Made by a program: the position numbers and the translations under genes. From contig JAZTZO010000048.1 of NCBI GenBank assembly GCA_045637505.1, positions 1 through 64,000 on the forward strand: 64,000 bases of DNA, given 5' to 3'. The stretch's first letter is position 1, and each line of letters starts with the position of its first letter. Of the stretch, positions 35,216 to 43,797 are shown piece by piece. Source of the stretch: RGIG4079 sp045637505 (GTDB lineage: Bacteria > Bacteroidota > Bacteroidia > Bacteroidales > Muribaculaceae). The notes under the pieces were generated by a model. It did no database searches and was not told the DNA's origin. It saw only the letters and a program-made list of their open reading frames with translations.

Positions 35216-36028
35216 ATGGGTTGGGATGTCGTACAAATTGGATTAAATCATAATTTACCAGTTGAAGATCCTTTTGAAACAGCTAAAGAAGTTGCTAAAA
35301 GAATGAATCGCAACATCAAGCTCGGCTATATGAAGAAGTATGAGTATGATGTGGATAATAATGTTGTATATTATTCCAATGACTTTTCTTTTGTAGAACT
35401 CGGGAATTTTGACATAGATGATTCCAACGAGTATCTGCGAATGGAAGTTCGCGATTATCAGGCTAATCAAATATTAAAAACAGTAGGTATTGATAACATA
35501 CGCATCGCTGCAACCAAAAATGATATAGGGAAAATGCTTCTTAGTGACATAGAAGAGGACCCATATTCATTGTATAAAATAAACGGGGGCTCTGAAAATT
35601 TCACAATTTTTAAAGAAAATGTAGAACTTTGGGTAGATATATTCGGTAGATGGTCTTGTTGGGAAAGTGCATTCTATAGCCAGGACTCTCAAGATATCGA
35701 CTGGTTGCGCGATTATCGCATAAAAATATATAATCAAGCTCAAATGTTTGGCTGTAATGAAGTAATAATTTGCGCTGATCAAGGTCCGGGAGAGTTTATA
35801 TTGGATAAAAGAAATTATTCGTCAAATTTGTTAAAGGAATATGTCCGTTCCTACCAATATCTTAAAGATTACAATACAGTAACCAATGAATTAGATGAAG
35901 AAGAATGGGAAAAGCATGCAAAACATATTTCGTTTGCATCCTTCTTTAAAAATGAGGTAGTTTTAAATGAAGGTGATTTTATAGAGGTTATCTTCGACGA
36001 CTTTAGCGACTTAAAGGAGACTCTTTAA
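35216..36028 (+). CDS. Protein of unknown function, AT-rich orphan
   Basis: A 270-residue soluble protein without signal peptide or membrane segment. Rich in Asp, Asn, Tyr and Trp; contains NVELWVDIFGRWSCWESAFY and EVIICADQGPGEFILD, which I do not recognise. AT-rich against its neighbours and standing alone with a strong promoter and a terminator overlapping its 3' side. Such orphan genes are often immunity or accessory proteins, but nothing here proves it. Confidence 0.55.
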   Translation: MGWDVVQIGLNHNLPVEDPFETAKEVAKRMNRNIKLGYMKKYEYDVDNNVVYYSNDFSFVELGNFDIDDSNEYLRMEVRDYQANQILKTVGIDNIRIAATKNDIGKMLLSDIEEDPYSLYKINGGSENFTIFKENVELWVDIFGRWSCWESAFYSQDSQDIDWLRDYRIKIYNQAQMFGCNEVIICADQGPGEFILDKRNYSSNLLKEYVRSYQYLKDYNTVTNELDEEEWEKHAKHISFASFFKNEVVLNEGDFIEVIFDDFSDLKETL

Positions 36029-36038
36029 TAAAATACCG

Positions 36039-36077
36039 AAAGTGAGATATGATGTTCTGAAAACGCTATCTCACTTT
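36039..36077. terminator. Bidirectional terminator overlapping the TonB-like gene end
   Basis: Eleven-base arms 36039-36049 and 36067-36077; the right arm includes the stop codon of the minus-strand gene. Confidence 0.7.
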
Positions 36078-36523
36078 TGAGTGTCCTCTTTGGGTAGTTT
36101 AAATGTTATTGGAAGCGTAAACCAACTTTCAGTAGGGATTCCATCCTTTAAGCTTTTCGCTGGGATAAAATTAGGCAATGATTTCACTATTCTCTCGGCC
36201 TCTTTGTCGAGAGATGGATGGCGGCCTCTTACTACTTTTACCGCACCTATTGAACCATCAACTTCAACTTTAAACTGAATAACTACTCGTCCTTCAACCC
36301 CCTCGGCTTTTGCATCGGCTGGATATTGTAAATTATCTTTAATATACTTCATTAGAAGTGCCTCCCCTCCAGGATACATAGCTCGCTCATCATACTCTAT
36401 AAACATATCAGGAGGGTTTTTAAAATTGGATTGCTGGATAGAATCACCCAACATCGACTCGGCTATGGCTCCCACATTTAATGACACCACAACAAAACAC
36501 AATAATATTAAGAATCTATTCAT
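36071..36523 (-). CDS. Exported TonB C-terminal-domain protein
   Basis: A 150-residue protein with a signal peptide (about 1-20) and a TonB C-terminal domain (about 53-146): PGGEALLMKYIKDNLQYP, then GVEGRVVIQFKVEVDGSIG, then LPNFIPAKSLKDGIP. The membrane-anchored proline-rich energy-transducing part is absent, so it is not a canonical TonB. It follows the antiporter gene by 15 bases and is probably cotranscribed. Confidence 0.85.
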   Translation of the reverse strand: MNRFLILLCFVVVSLNVGAIAESMLGDSIQQSNFKNPPDMFIEYDERAMYPGGEALLMKYIKDNLQYPADAKAEGVEGRVVIQFKVEVDGSIGAVKVVRGRHPSLDKEAERIVKSLPNFIPAKSLKDGIPTESWFTLPITFKLPKEDTQK

Positions 36524-36538
36524 CTCTCTATTATTTTT

Positions 36539-38722
36539 TTACAACTCAATCTTCTTGCGATCTTTGCGTTTTGTGATATTTTTCTTCACTTGCACAAGTT
36601 TGCGATAGAGACCGTGGAGTTTAAACCACAATGGCGATGGCACAGAGTGAATGTCCGACGACATTGGGTCAACAAATGTGTTGATAGGCTCGGCTTGACC
36701 AAATTGTTCGGGATAGAGTACAATCAAGTTGTTGCGAGAAAAATATTTTTGCAAGAAGCCAGGTATGTCGGCCATGTCATTATTGTGTGACACCGACGAT
36801 TCACGAGCCGATACCAATATAAACAAGTCGTCATCGAGAATGCGATTTGATAGCAACACAAAGTCTTCCCATTGCTCCACATCGCGATACTCGTGGCGTA
36901 TGTCGTAGCGACCACGATGATAAACACTTCTAATGAGTGGTTGTGTTTCGGGGTGACAGCAGAAGATCACTTTGCACCCAATTTCGCGAGCGAGATTGCC
37001 TATCGCTCTCACCCAACGGCTAAATCCTGTCTCAAATTGAGCCATTGGTGGCACTGCAACCACGATGCGTGTCACAGTATTTACAGGGATAAAGCAACGA
37101 GTCATCACCACCATTTGGTTGGTAGCCTTGAGCAACTGTTCGATTTTTGCGCCAAAGAAACTGTCGATAACCGTAGCTTTGCGGTGCATACCTATAATCA
37201 CATCGGTGATGTCGCGCTCTTCAATGGCATTTATCAATCCAGCCACTGTGTTGATGTCATATCGTTCGATAGGGGTAACCTCGGCATCAACGCTCGACGC
37301 CGATTTTACTGCAATCTCAAGCGCATTGCGTCCAATGGTGCGCGAAGCCACCGAATTGTCGTTGCGCACATGAATGGCATATATATCGGTTTTGCGGCGT
37401 GGATTTCGTAGCAATAAAGCCAGTTCGGTGAGCGATTGAGCGGTGATGGGGTTAGCCACCGGGATGAGGATTTTTGTTTCGCGTTTCGAGTCGCCAGCTT
37501 CGGCCGTTCCTTCATCGGTGAGCATCTCAATCCTCATTTTCGAGGCAGCGCGAGCAGTTACAATAGGCGCAATGGCACACGACACAAGAATCATGAGCAC
37601 CGTGCCGTTGAGTATTGTTTCATCCATCATGCGACTGCCATCGGGCATCACCATGTTGTAACCTATCGTCACCACGGCAAGAGCTACGGCAGTGTGAGCA
37701 GTCGTTAGCCCAAACATCATTTTTCGTGCCACGCCCTTCATGCCATATATTTTTTGTGCTATCCATGCAGCAATCCATTTGCCTATCACAGCCACAATAA
37801 TCATGTTGGCTGCCACATATAGTGTGTTGACATTCGACACCACTTTCACATCAATCATCATGCCCACACCTATCAAGAAGTAGGGGATAAACAATGCGTT
37901 GCCAAGAAACTCAATGCGACTCATCAATGGCGATGCGTTGGGCACATATCGGTTCAATACCAGTCCGGCAAAGAAGGCTCCGAGCACTGCTTCGAGCTCG
38001 ATTATTTGTGCAAACCACGATGCCAAAAACACCATTGCCATCACAAAAATATATTGAGTCACATTGTCGCTATAGTTTTTGAAAAACCATCGTGTGATGC
38101 GTGGATAGGTGTAGAGAATCACTACGCAATATATCGCCAACTCGAGCAATAATCGTAGCAAGTCGCCCCAAGCAAACTCGCCTGTGCGATGCACATTCAT
38201 CGCTCCGGCAAGCACAAGCAACGCCCCAATGACGGCGATAATCGTACCCACTACGGCAATGAGCACGGCGGGATTTTTGGTTAGCCCAAATCGTGCTACG
38301 ATAGGGTAGGATATTAATGTGTGTGAGGCATACATCGATGCGAGAAGTATCGAGGTTACCCAACTCATCTTCAAGATATACACACTTGCAAGTGTGCCCA
38401 CAATCATTGGCAGTAAGAATGTGAGTAACCCAAACACCATTCCGCGCTTGAAATTGCGCTTGAGGTGGAACATGTCAATCTCAATGCCGGCAAGGAACAT
38501 GATATAAAGAATACCCACTTGCCCAAAAAGCTCAAAACTCATGTCACGAGCAAGTACATTCAACCCATGTGGGCCAATAGCCACACCGGCAACAATCAAT
38601 CCTATGATATGGGGTATCTTAAACCTGTTGAGAACAACCGGCGACAGCAAAATTATCACCAATACGATAAAAAATATCAGTACTGGGGAGGTTACAAGTG
38701 GTGCTGTGGCGGTTAATATCAT
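36539..38722 (-). CDS. CPA2-type cation:proton antiporter
   Basis: A 727-residue protein. The N-terminal about 400 residues have 11-13 membrane segments of the Na+/H+ exchanger fold (IPHIIGLIVAGVAIGPHGLN, ELEAVLGAFFAGLVLNR). The C-terminal about 300 residues are soluble and resemble two universal-stress-protein-like halves (KILIPVANPITAQSLTELAL). It probably exchanges Na+ or K+ for protons at the inner membrane. A TAAATTTG box lies at 38755-38762. Confidence 0.85.
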   Translation of the reverse strand: MILTATAPLVTSPVLIFFIVLVIILLSPVVLNRFKIPHIIGLIVAGVAIGPHGLNVLARDMSFELFGQVGILYIMFLAGIEIDMFHLKRNFKRGMVFGLLTFLLPMIVGTLASVYILKMSWVTSILLASMYASHTLISYPIVARFGLTKNPAVLIAVVGTIIAVIGALLVLAGAMNVHRTGEFAWGDLLRLLLELAIYCVVILYTYPRITRWFFKNYSDNVTQYIFVMAMVFLASWFAQIIELEAVLGAFFAGLVLNRYVPNASPLMSRIEFLGNALFIPYFLIGVGMMIDVKVVSNVNTLYVAANMIIVAVIGKWIAAWIAQKIYGMKGVARKMMFGLTTAHTAVALAVVTIGYNMVMPDGSRMMDETILNGTVLMILVSCAIAPIVTARAASKMRIEMLTDEGTAEAGDSKRETKILIPVANPITAQSLTELALLLRNPRRKTDIYAIHVRNDNSVASRTIGRNALEIAVKSASSVDAEVTPIERYDINTVAGLINAIEERDITDVIIGMHRKATVIDSFFGAKIEQLLKATNQMVVMTRCFIPVNTVTRIVVAVPPMAQFETGFSRWVRAIGNLAREIGCKVIFCCHPETQPLIRSVYHRGRYDIRHEYRDVEQWEDFVLLSNRILDDDLFILVSARESSVSHNNDMADIPGFLQKYFSRNNLIVLYPEQFGQAEPINTFVDPMSSDIHSVPSPLWFKLHGLYRKLVQVKKNITKRKDRKKIEL

Positions 38723-38754
38723 GGTATTTTAAAGTGTTTTACGAGTTTCTTCTG

Positions 38755-38762
38755 CAAATTTA
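38755..38762 (-). promoter_or_regulatory. -7 box of the antiporter operon
   Basis: TAAATTTG on the minus strand, 32 bases before the ATG at 38722. Confidence 0.5.
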
Positions 38763-38821
38763 ATCAATTATTCCTAATAAAGCAAAAATCGATTTATAGT
38801 TCATGAAAAAGGAGAATTTTG

Positions 38822-39240
38822 TTCACACGCAAAAGGCGCAAGATAGTTGATAGTTGAAAGTTGAAAATTGAAAGTTATTCTCACGCGGAAAATACGGAAA
38901 AGCGCAGAGGGTTTTGGGACAGTTTTTTGACCACCTCCCGGCTTCGCCGTACTCCTCCTTTTCGGGGAATAGGAGGAGAGTTGTAGCTCACTCGTGAGCT
39001 CTGCGAGGTTCTCCTTTTCGGGGAATAGGAGAAGAATTGTAGCCTTGTGGGTGTTCTTTTTTAGACAGAAGGACAGAAGGAGCAGGTTGTTTTCACGCTG
39101 AAAAGCGCGGAAAGCCGCAGAGGTTTAAATTTTCAACACCCTATATCCCTTTCAGCGAATTTCAGCGATATCTGCGTGCAAATGTCAAACTCTGTGAGGG
39201 TCTCCTTTTCGGGGAATAGGAGAAGAATTGTGCCCCTTGT
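38822..39240. repeat. Composite intergenic repeat cluster
   Basis: Non-coding. Modules in order: a GTTGAAAGTTGAAAATTG tract (about 38854-38872), a TTCTCACGC...GCGCAGAG module, a CTCCCGGCTTCGCCGTACTCC module, then three copies of CTCCTTTTCGGGGAATAGGA(G) (38955-38975, 39011-39031, 39202-39222), each able to form a short hairpin, with a second TTTTCACGCTGAAAAGCG module between copies two and three. The same modules recur at 49284-49413 and 50385-50545. Confidence 0.7.
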
Positions 39241-39313
39241 GGGCAAAATGTATCGTTATGTTTTTTGTGGTGATAAGAGCCTTGTTTTTAACGGATTATC
39301 GTATTAATAATAC

Positions 39314-39342
39314 CACGCCCGATAGCATTGCTACTGGGCGTG
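39314..39342 (-). terminator. Terminator of the metG-ansA unit
   Basis: CACGCCC (39314-39320) pairs with GGGCGTG (39336-39342), extended by GATAG/CTA pairing; downstream of the ansA stop. Confidence 0.65.
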
Positions 39343-39367
39343 AGGATTATATGTAGGAATGATTTTC

Positions 39368-40411
39368 TTATATCGTCATTTCGCCGCAGAGGGTGCGTGA
39401 GAGGTATTGGCGCACATCGTGAGGTGGGAGGCCGAGGCCGAAGAGGTACATCATCTTGGTGATGGCTGCTTCGCAGGTGATGTCGTGTCCCGAAACCACG
39501 CCTGTGTCGGCCAACATGTTGCCTGCTGCGTATAAACGCTCATGCACTCCGCCATTCACACATTGGGTGACATTGAGAATCACTATGCCGCGTTCTACTG
39601 CTTCGCGAATGGCTTGTGTGAACCAAGGGGCTGTGGGTGCGTTGCCCGAGCCGAAGGTTTTCAACACGATGCCTTTGATGCCAGGTGTGTTGAGTTGGTG
39701 GCGTAAGATGGTCTCGGTGATGCCTGGGTTGAGGTCGATAAACATCACGGCTGTGTCGATGCCATATTGCACATTGAGAGGGCGTTTGGCTTGCACGCGC
39801 CACAATGCTTCTTCGTTGAAATGTATGTCAAGACCTATCTTGGCCAACGAGGGGTAATTGTTGCTCTTAAACGCATTAAAGTTGTCGGCACTCATCTTGG
39901 TCGAACGGTTGCCACGCCACAAATAGTTCTCAAAGAGGATAGCCACCTCTTGCACCATAGGATCGCCGTTGGCATCGGTAGCAGCTGCGATTTGGAGTGC
40001 TGTGATGAGGTTTTCCTCGCCGTCGGTGCGCACTTCGCCTATGGGTAACTGTGAGCCGGTGATGATGACTGGTTTGTGAAGGTTCTCGAGCATGAACGAC
40101 AACGCCGAGGCTGTATATGCCATCGTGTCGGTGCCATGAAGCACTACGAAGCCATCGAAACGGTCGAAGTTTTCTTCGATGTGTCGGGCAATTTCAACCC
40201 AGTGTTGGTGTCCCATATCGCTTGAGTCGATGGGTGGGTTGAACTGGATGTTGTCGATGTCGTAGTCGAGCATCTTGATTTTGGGCACATTGTCGATGAG
40301 GTGCGTAAAGTCAAAAGGCTCCAATGAGTGGGTGAGTGGATTTTCAATCATCCCTATCGTGCCACCTGTGTAAATGATGAGAATATGTGGTTTGCGACCT
40401 ATGCTTGTCAT
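39368..40411 (-). CDS. ansA: Type I L-asparaginase
   Basis: A 347-residue amidohydrolase converting asparagine to aspartate and ammonia. The nucleophile motif IYTGGTIGM (13-21) and second motif VVLHGTDTMAYTASAL (about 87-102) are clear. No signal peptide, so cytosolic. It starts 26 bases after metG and is probably cotranscribed. Confidence 0.92.
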   Translation of the reverse strand: MTSIGRKPHILIIYTGGTIGMIENPLTHSLEPFDFTHLIDNVPKIKMLDYDIDNIQFNPPIDSSDMGHQHWVEIARHIEENFDRFDGFVVLHGTDTMAYTASALSFMLENLHKPVIITGSQLPIGEVRTDGEENLITALQIAAATDANGDPMVQEVAILFENYLWRGNRSTKMSADNFNAFKSNNYPSLAKIGLDIHFNEEALWRVQAKRPLNVQYGIDTAVMFIDLNPGITETILRHQLNTPGIKGIVLKTFGSGNAPTAPWFTQAIREAVERGIVILNVTQCVNGGVHERLYAAGNMLADTGVVSGHDITCEAAITKMMYLFGLGLPPHDVRQYLSRTLCGEMTI

Positions 40412-40437
40412 AAATAGTTATGAGAGAGGAGAATGAA

Positions 40438-42480
40438 TTATTTTACTTGAGCGCCTGGAGCAACAGGACCTGTGGGGCCACACACTACCAACGATCCGTC
40501 GGCATTTTCGGCCGAGAGGATCATACCTTGTGAGAGCACGCCTTTGAGCTTGCGAGGAGCGAAGTTTGATACGAAGCACACTTGTTTGCCTATCAAGTCT
40601 TCGGGTGCATAATATTTTGCGATGCCCGACACGATAGTGCGTTTTTCCATACCATCATCGATGAGGAATTGGAGCAATTTGTCGGCTTTAGGCACTTTTT
40701 GGCATTCGAGCACTGTACCCACGCGAATGTCGAGCTTCATGAATGTGTCGAAGTCCACATCGGCTTGTTGTGGAGCAGGAGTCCAACTTTTTATTTTGTT
40801 ATCTTCTTTGGTCTTTTCAAGACGGTCGATTTGAGCTTGGATAGCGTCATCTTCAATCTTTTCAAAGAGGAGTTCGGCAGGAGCTATTTCGGCACCAGCA
40901 GCGAGGATTGATGATGAGCCGAGCATTTCCCAGTTGAGAGTGCCCATACCTAGCAATTTCACGAGTTTTTCTGACATGAATGGCAAGAATGGCTCAAATG
41001 CAACAGCGATGTTGGCGCAAATTTGGAGTGCTACATTGAGGATTGTCTCAACGCGAGCCATATCGGTTTTAGCCAATTTCCAAGGTTCGGTTTCTTGGAG
41101 ATATTTGTTGCCAAGACGAGCAATGTTCATTGCGTCTTTCAATGCTTCGCGGAAGTGGAAGGTGTCGAGGTTGGCGCTCAACGATGCTTTGATTTCGTTG
41201 AGTTCGGCAAATGCTGCGGTGTCAACTTCTTGGAGCTCGCCAGCAGCAGGAACTTTGCCGGCGAAATATTTGTGAGTGAGCACGATAGCGCGGTTCACGA
41301 AGTTGCCGAGGATAGCCACAAGCTCGTTGTTGTTGCGAGCTTGGAAGTCGCGCCAAGTGAAGTCGTTGTCTTTTGTTTCGGGAGCGTTGGCAGTCAATAC
41401 ATAGCGCAACACATCTTGTTTGCCAGGGAAGTCAACGAGATATTCGTGCAACCACACAGCCCAGTTGCGTGAGGTTGAGATTTTGTCACCTTCGAGGTTG
41501 AGGAACTCGTTGGCAGGCACATTGTCGGGCAACTGGAAGTTGTCGCCATAAGCGCTCAACATTGCAGGGAACACAATGCAGTGGAACACGATGTTGTCCT
41601 TACCAATGAAGTTGATGATGCGAGTTTCGGGGTCTTTCCAATATGTTTCCCAAGTGTCGGGGAGGAGTTCTTTAGTGTTTGAGATGTAGCCAATAGGAGC
41701 GTCAAACCACACATAAAGCACTTTGCCGTCGGCACCTTCAACGGGTACGGGAACGCCCCAGTCGAGGTCGCGACTCACGGCACGAGGTTGCAAGCCCATG
41801 TCAATCCACGATTTGCATTGGCCATATACATTGGTTTTCCATTCTTTGTGACCTTCAAGAATCCATTTGCTCAAGTGCGATTCCCATTTGTCGAGTGGGA
41901 GATACCAGTGTTTGGTTTCTTTGAGCACGGGAGTGTTGCCAGTGATGGCGCTCTTGGGGTTGATGAGGTCGGTGGCGTTGAGCGATGTGCCACACGCTTC
42001 ACATTGGTCGCCATAGGCGCGCTCGTTGTGACAGTGAGGGCATTCGCCGGTTACATAACGGTCGGCAAGAAACTGATTGGCTTTCTCATCATAGAGTTGC
42101 ATTGATGTTTTTTCAACAAACTCTCCTTTGTCGTATAGACGGCGGAAAAATTCGCTTGCAGTTTCTTTGTGCATCGCCGATGTAGTGCGCGAATATATAT
42201 CAAAAGAGATCCCCAATCCTTTAAACGATTCTTTGATGATGCCGTGATAACGGTCAACGATATCTTGAGGTGTCACACCTTCGTTTTTAGCTTTGATGGT
42301 GATGGGCACACCGTGTTCGTCACTACCACCTATCATCACTACATCTTTACCGCAAAGACGGAGGTAACGAGCATAGATGTCGGCAGGTACATACACGCCT
42401 GCAAGGTGGCCAATGTGAACAGGACCGTTAGCGTAGGGTAACGCTGTGGTTATGAGGGTTCTTTTGAATTTCTTTTCCAT
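40438..42480 (-). CDS. metG: Methionyl-tRNA synthetase
   Basis: A 680-residue class I synthetase: ALPYANGPVHIGH (HIGH box, about 13-25), zinc knuckle CPHC...CEAC (about 143-162), KISTS (about 332-336; KMSKS box) and a C-terminal OB-fold tRNA-binding domain (about 575-680) starting FDTFMKLDIRVGTVLECQ. It charges tRNA-Met. Full length for the type with the appended tRNA-binding domain. Confidence 0.95.
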   Translation of the reverse strand: MEKKFKRTLITTALPYANGPVHIGHLAGVYVPADIYARYLRLCGKDVVMIGGSDEHGVPITIKAKNEGVTPQDIVDRYHGIIKESFKGLGISFDIYSRTTSAMHKETASEFFRRLYDKGEFVEKTSMQLYDEKANQFLADRYVTGECPHCHNERAYGDQCEACGTSLNATDLINPKSAITGNTPVLKETKHWYLPLDKWESHLSKWILEGHKEWKTNVYGQCKSWIDMGLQPRAVSRDLDWGVPVPVEGADGKVLYVWFDAPIGYISNTKELLPDTWETYWKDPETRIINFIGKDNIVFHCIVFPAMLSAYGDNFQLPDNVPANEFLNLEGDKISTSRNWAVWLHEYLVDFPGKQDVLRYVLTANAPETKDNDFTWRDFQARNNNELVAILGNFVNRAIVLTHKYFAGKVPAAGELQEVDTAAFAELNEIKASLSANLDTFHFREALKDAMNIARLGNKYLQETEPWKLAKTDMARVETILNVALQICANIAVAFEPFLPFMSEKLVKLLGMGTLNWEMLGSSSILAAGAEIAPAELLFEKIEDDAIQAQIDRLEKTKEDNKIKSWTPAPQQADVDFDTFMKLDIRVGTVLECQKVPKADKLLQFLIDDGMEKRTIVSGIAKYYAPEDLIGKQVCFVSNFAPRKLKGVLSQGMILSAENADGSLVVCGPTGPVAPGAQVK

Positions 42481-42509
42481 TATATATCAAGTTTTTTTAT
42501 TTCAGACTA

Positions 42510-42517
42510 CAAAATTA
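42510..42517 (-). promoter_or_regulatory. -7 box of metG
   Basis: TAATTTTG on the minus strand, 29 bases before the ATG. Confidence 0.55.
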
Positions 42518-42649
42518 CATTAACTTCACGAAATATCCATAATTTAGCACCTGAAATCTATGCAAAATCACAGAAAATGCACGAAAGAGAGGAGGGATGG
42601 AGGAATATTGGTGCTCGATAAATGTATTCAGGAGCAAAGGCGTGCAAAG

Positions 42650-42712
42650 CACGGGGAGTGTAGGCAATCCGCAAGGATTGCTTATTATGTAGCCGGGTTT
42701 AGCCCCGGAGGG
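42650..42712. repeat. Degenerate repeat beside the defence cassette
   Basis: GCAATCCGCAAGGATTGC (42664-42681) is an imperfect palindrome followed by GTAGCCGGG and a GCCCCGG end. A related copy is at about 749-783. The rest of 42518-42771 shows nothing else. Confidence 0.5.
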
Positions 42713-42771
42713 GATAAGCTTTTCCCAATACCATAGTAAATATTGAAAACATTATCTTGTGGGTACATTTT

Positions 42772-43797
42772 CTATTTCTTATAATTTGACAATGCCTTCT
42801 CTTCAATGAAATACAAGTTTCCGTGAGGTCTGGTACATGCTACATATAATTTGCTTTTTGTTGAAGATGGTAGTTCTGAGAGTTTATTTTGCTTAAGTAA
42901 TCTATGTGTTTTATTATTAAGTACAACACAAACATCATTAAAGCAATTAAGACCTTTTGATTTTCCCCAATTTATTGAATAGCAATTATATGTATTACTT
43001 TCTTTTAAAAATAATTTTACAATATGGTTATCCTCAATAATTTCACGAATCTTATTAGGATTGTTAATGAAACGAATAGTGCCTTTTGATTTCTGATGAG
43101 AATAAATTTGAATTCCTAAATTTTCTCTAATAAATTGGCAAATTTCCTCAGAACATCTATATGTTTTAGATAGACTTAAGTCATCTATAACCATATTTGT
43201 TTTGTTGAATTTAGATTTGTACTTATTATAATCTTTATATAAGTTCGTGTTTACATTTCCATCACAACTCGTGTCAAAAGTGTGTTGATAAAAATCTCCT
43301 ACGAACAACGTGGTAGTATTTGAGGGAATAATATCTAATAAAAGATTGAAATCATGTCCGGCAAAATCTTGAACTTCATCGATAAAGAAATAGTCGAAGT
43401 ATTTATCTATCCGATTCTTAATTTTAGTAGAAGACTTTTTGCATATAAAAGCAATCCGATTATGATACAATCTCCGATGACAATCTAAAACAAACGCTGG
43501 ATTATCTCGTTTAAATTTCAAAGTGTTTGGATGTGGTTGTTCAAAACAAATTCCAGTTGCGTTGTATTTATCGGAATATATGGGTTTATAACAGAATTGA
43601 AAAAGGAATTGAAAATAAGTATACAAATATATCTTTTGAGGGATAAACCCGAACTTTGACAAAATTGCAGTACGAATAGATTCTTGATTTTCGATGGTAT
43701 ATGTGACAATAAGAAATCTATCGGAAGTATTAATTTTATCCAATAGGTGTGAGGTTTTTCCTGCACCTGCAACAGCCAAAATTATGCAATTATCCAT
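42772..43797 (-). CDS. UvrD-like SF1 helicase, GajB-like
   Basis: A 341-residue SF1 ATPase: Walker A AVAGAGKTS (about 8-16), Walker B FFIDEVQDF (about 135-143), VGDFYQH (motif III region), SKTYRCSEEI (motif IV) and KLYVACTRPHGNLYF (motif VI) at the C-terminus. It is much shorter than UvrD (about 720) and than typical GajB (about 500), lacking most 1B/2B inserts. Its start overlaps the OLD-family gene by 16 bases, implying translational coupling. OLD nuclease plus UvrD-like helicase is the Gabija anti-phage arrangement; function here is inferred from that. Confidence 0.78.
   Translation of the reverse strand: MDNCIILAVAGAGKTSHLLDKINTSDRFLIVTYTIENQESIRTAILSKFGFIPQKIYLYTYFQFLFQFCYKPIYSDKYNATGICFEQPHPNTLKFKRDNPAFVLDCHRRLYHNRIAFICKKSSTKIKNRIDKYFDYFFIDEVQDFAGHDFNLLLDIIPSNTTTLFVGDFYQHTFDTSCDGNVNTNLYKDYNKYKSKFNKTNMVIDDLSLSKTYRCSEEICQFIRENLGIQIYSHQKSKGTIRFINNPNKIREIIEDNHIVKLFLKESNTYNCYSINWGKSKGLNCFNDVCVVLNNKTHRLLKQNKLSELPSSTKSKLYVACTRPHGNLYFIEEKALSNYKK

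Noticed and set aside
38940..39240. CRISPR array at the repeated CTCCTTTTCGGGG units
   Set aside because: Only three copies with unequal spacing (56 and 191 bases) and no unique spacers or cas genes.
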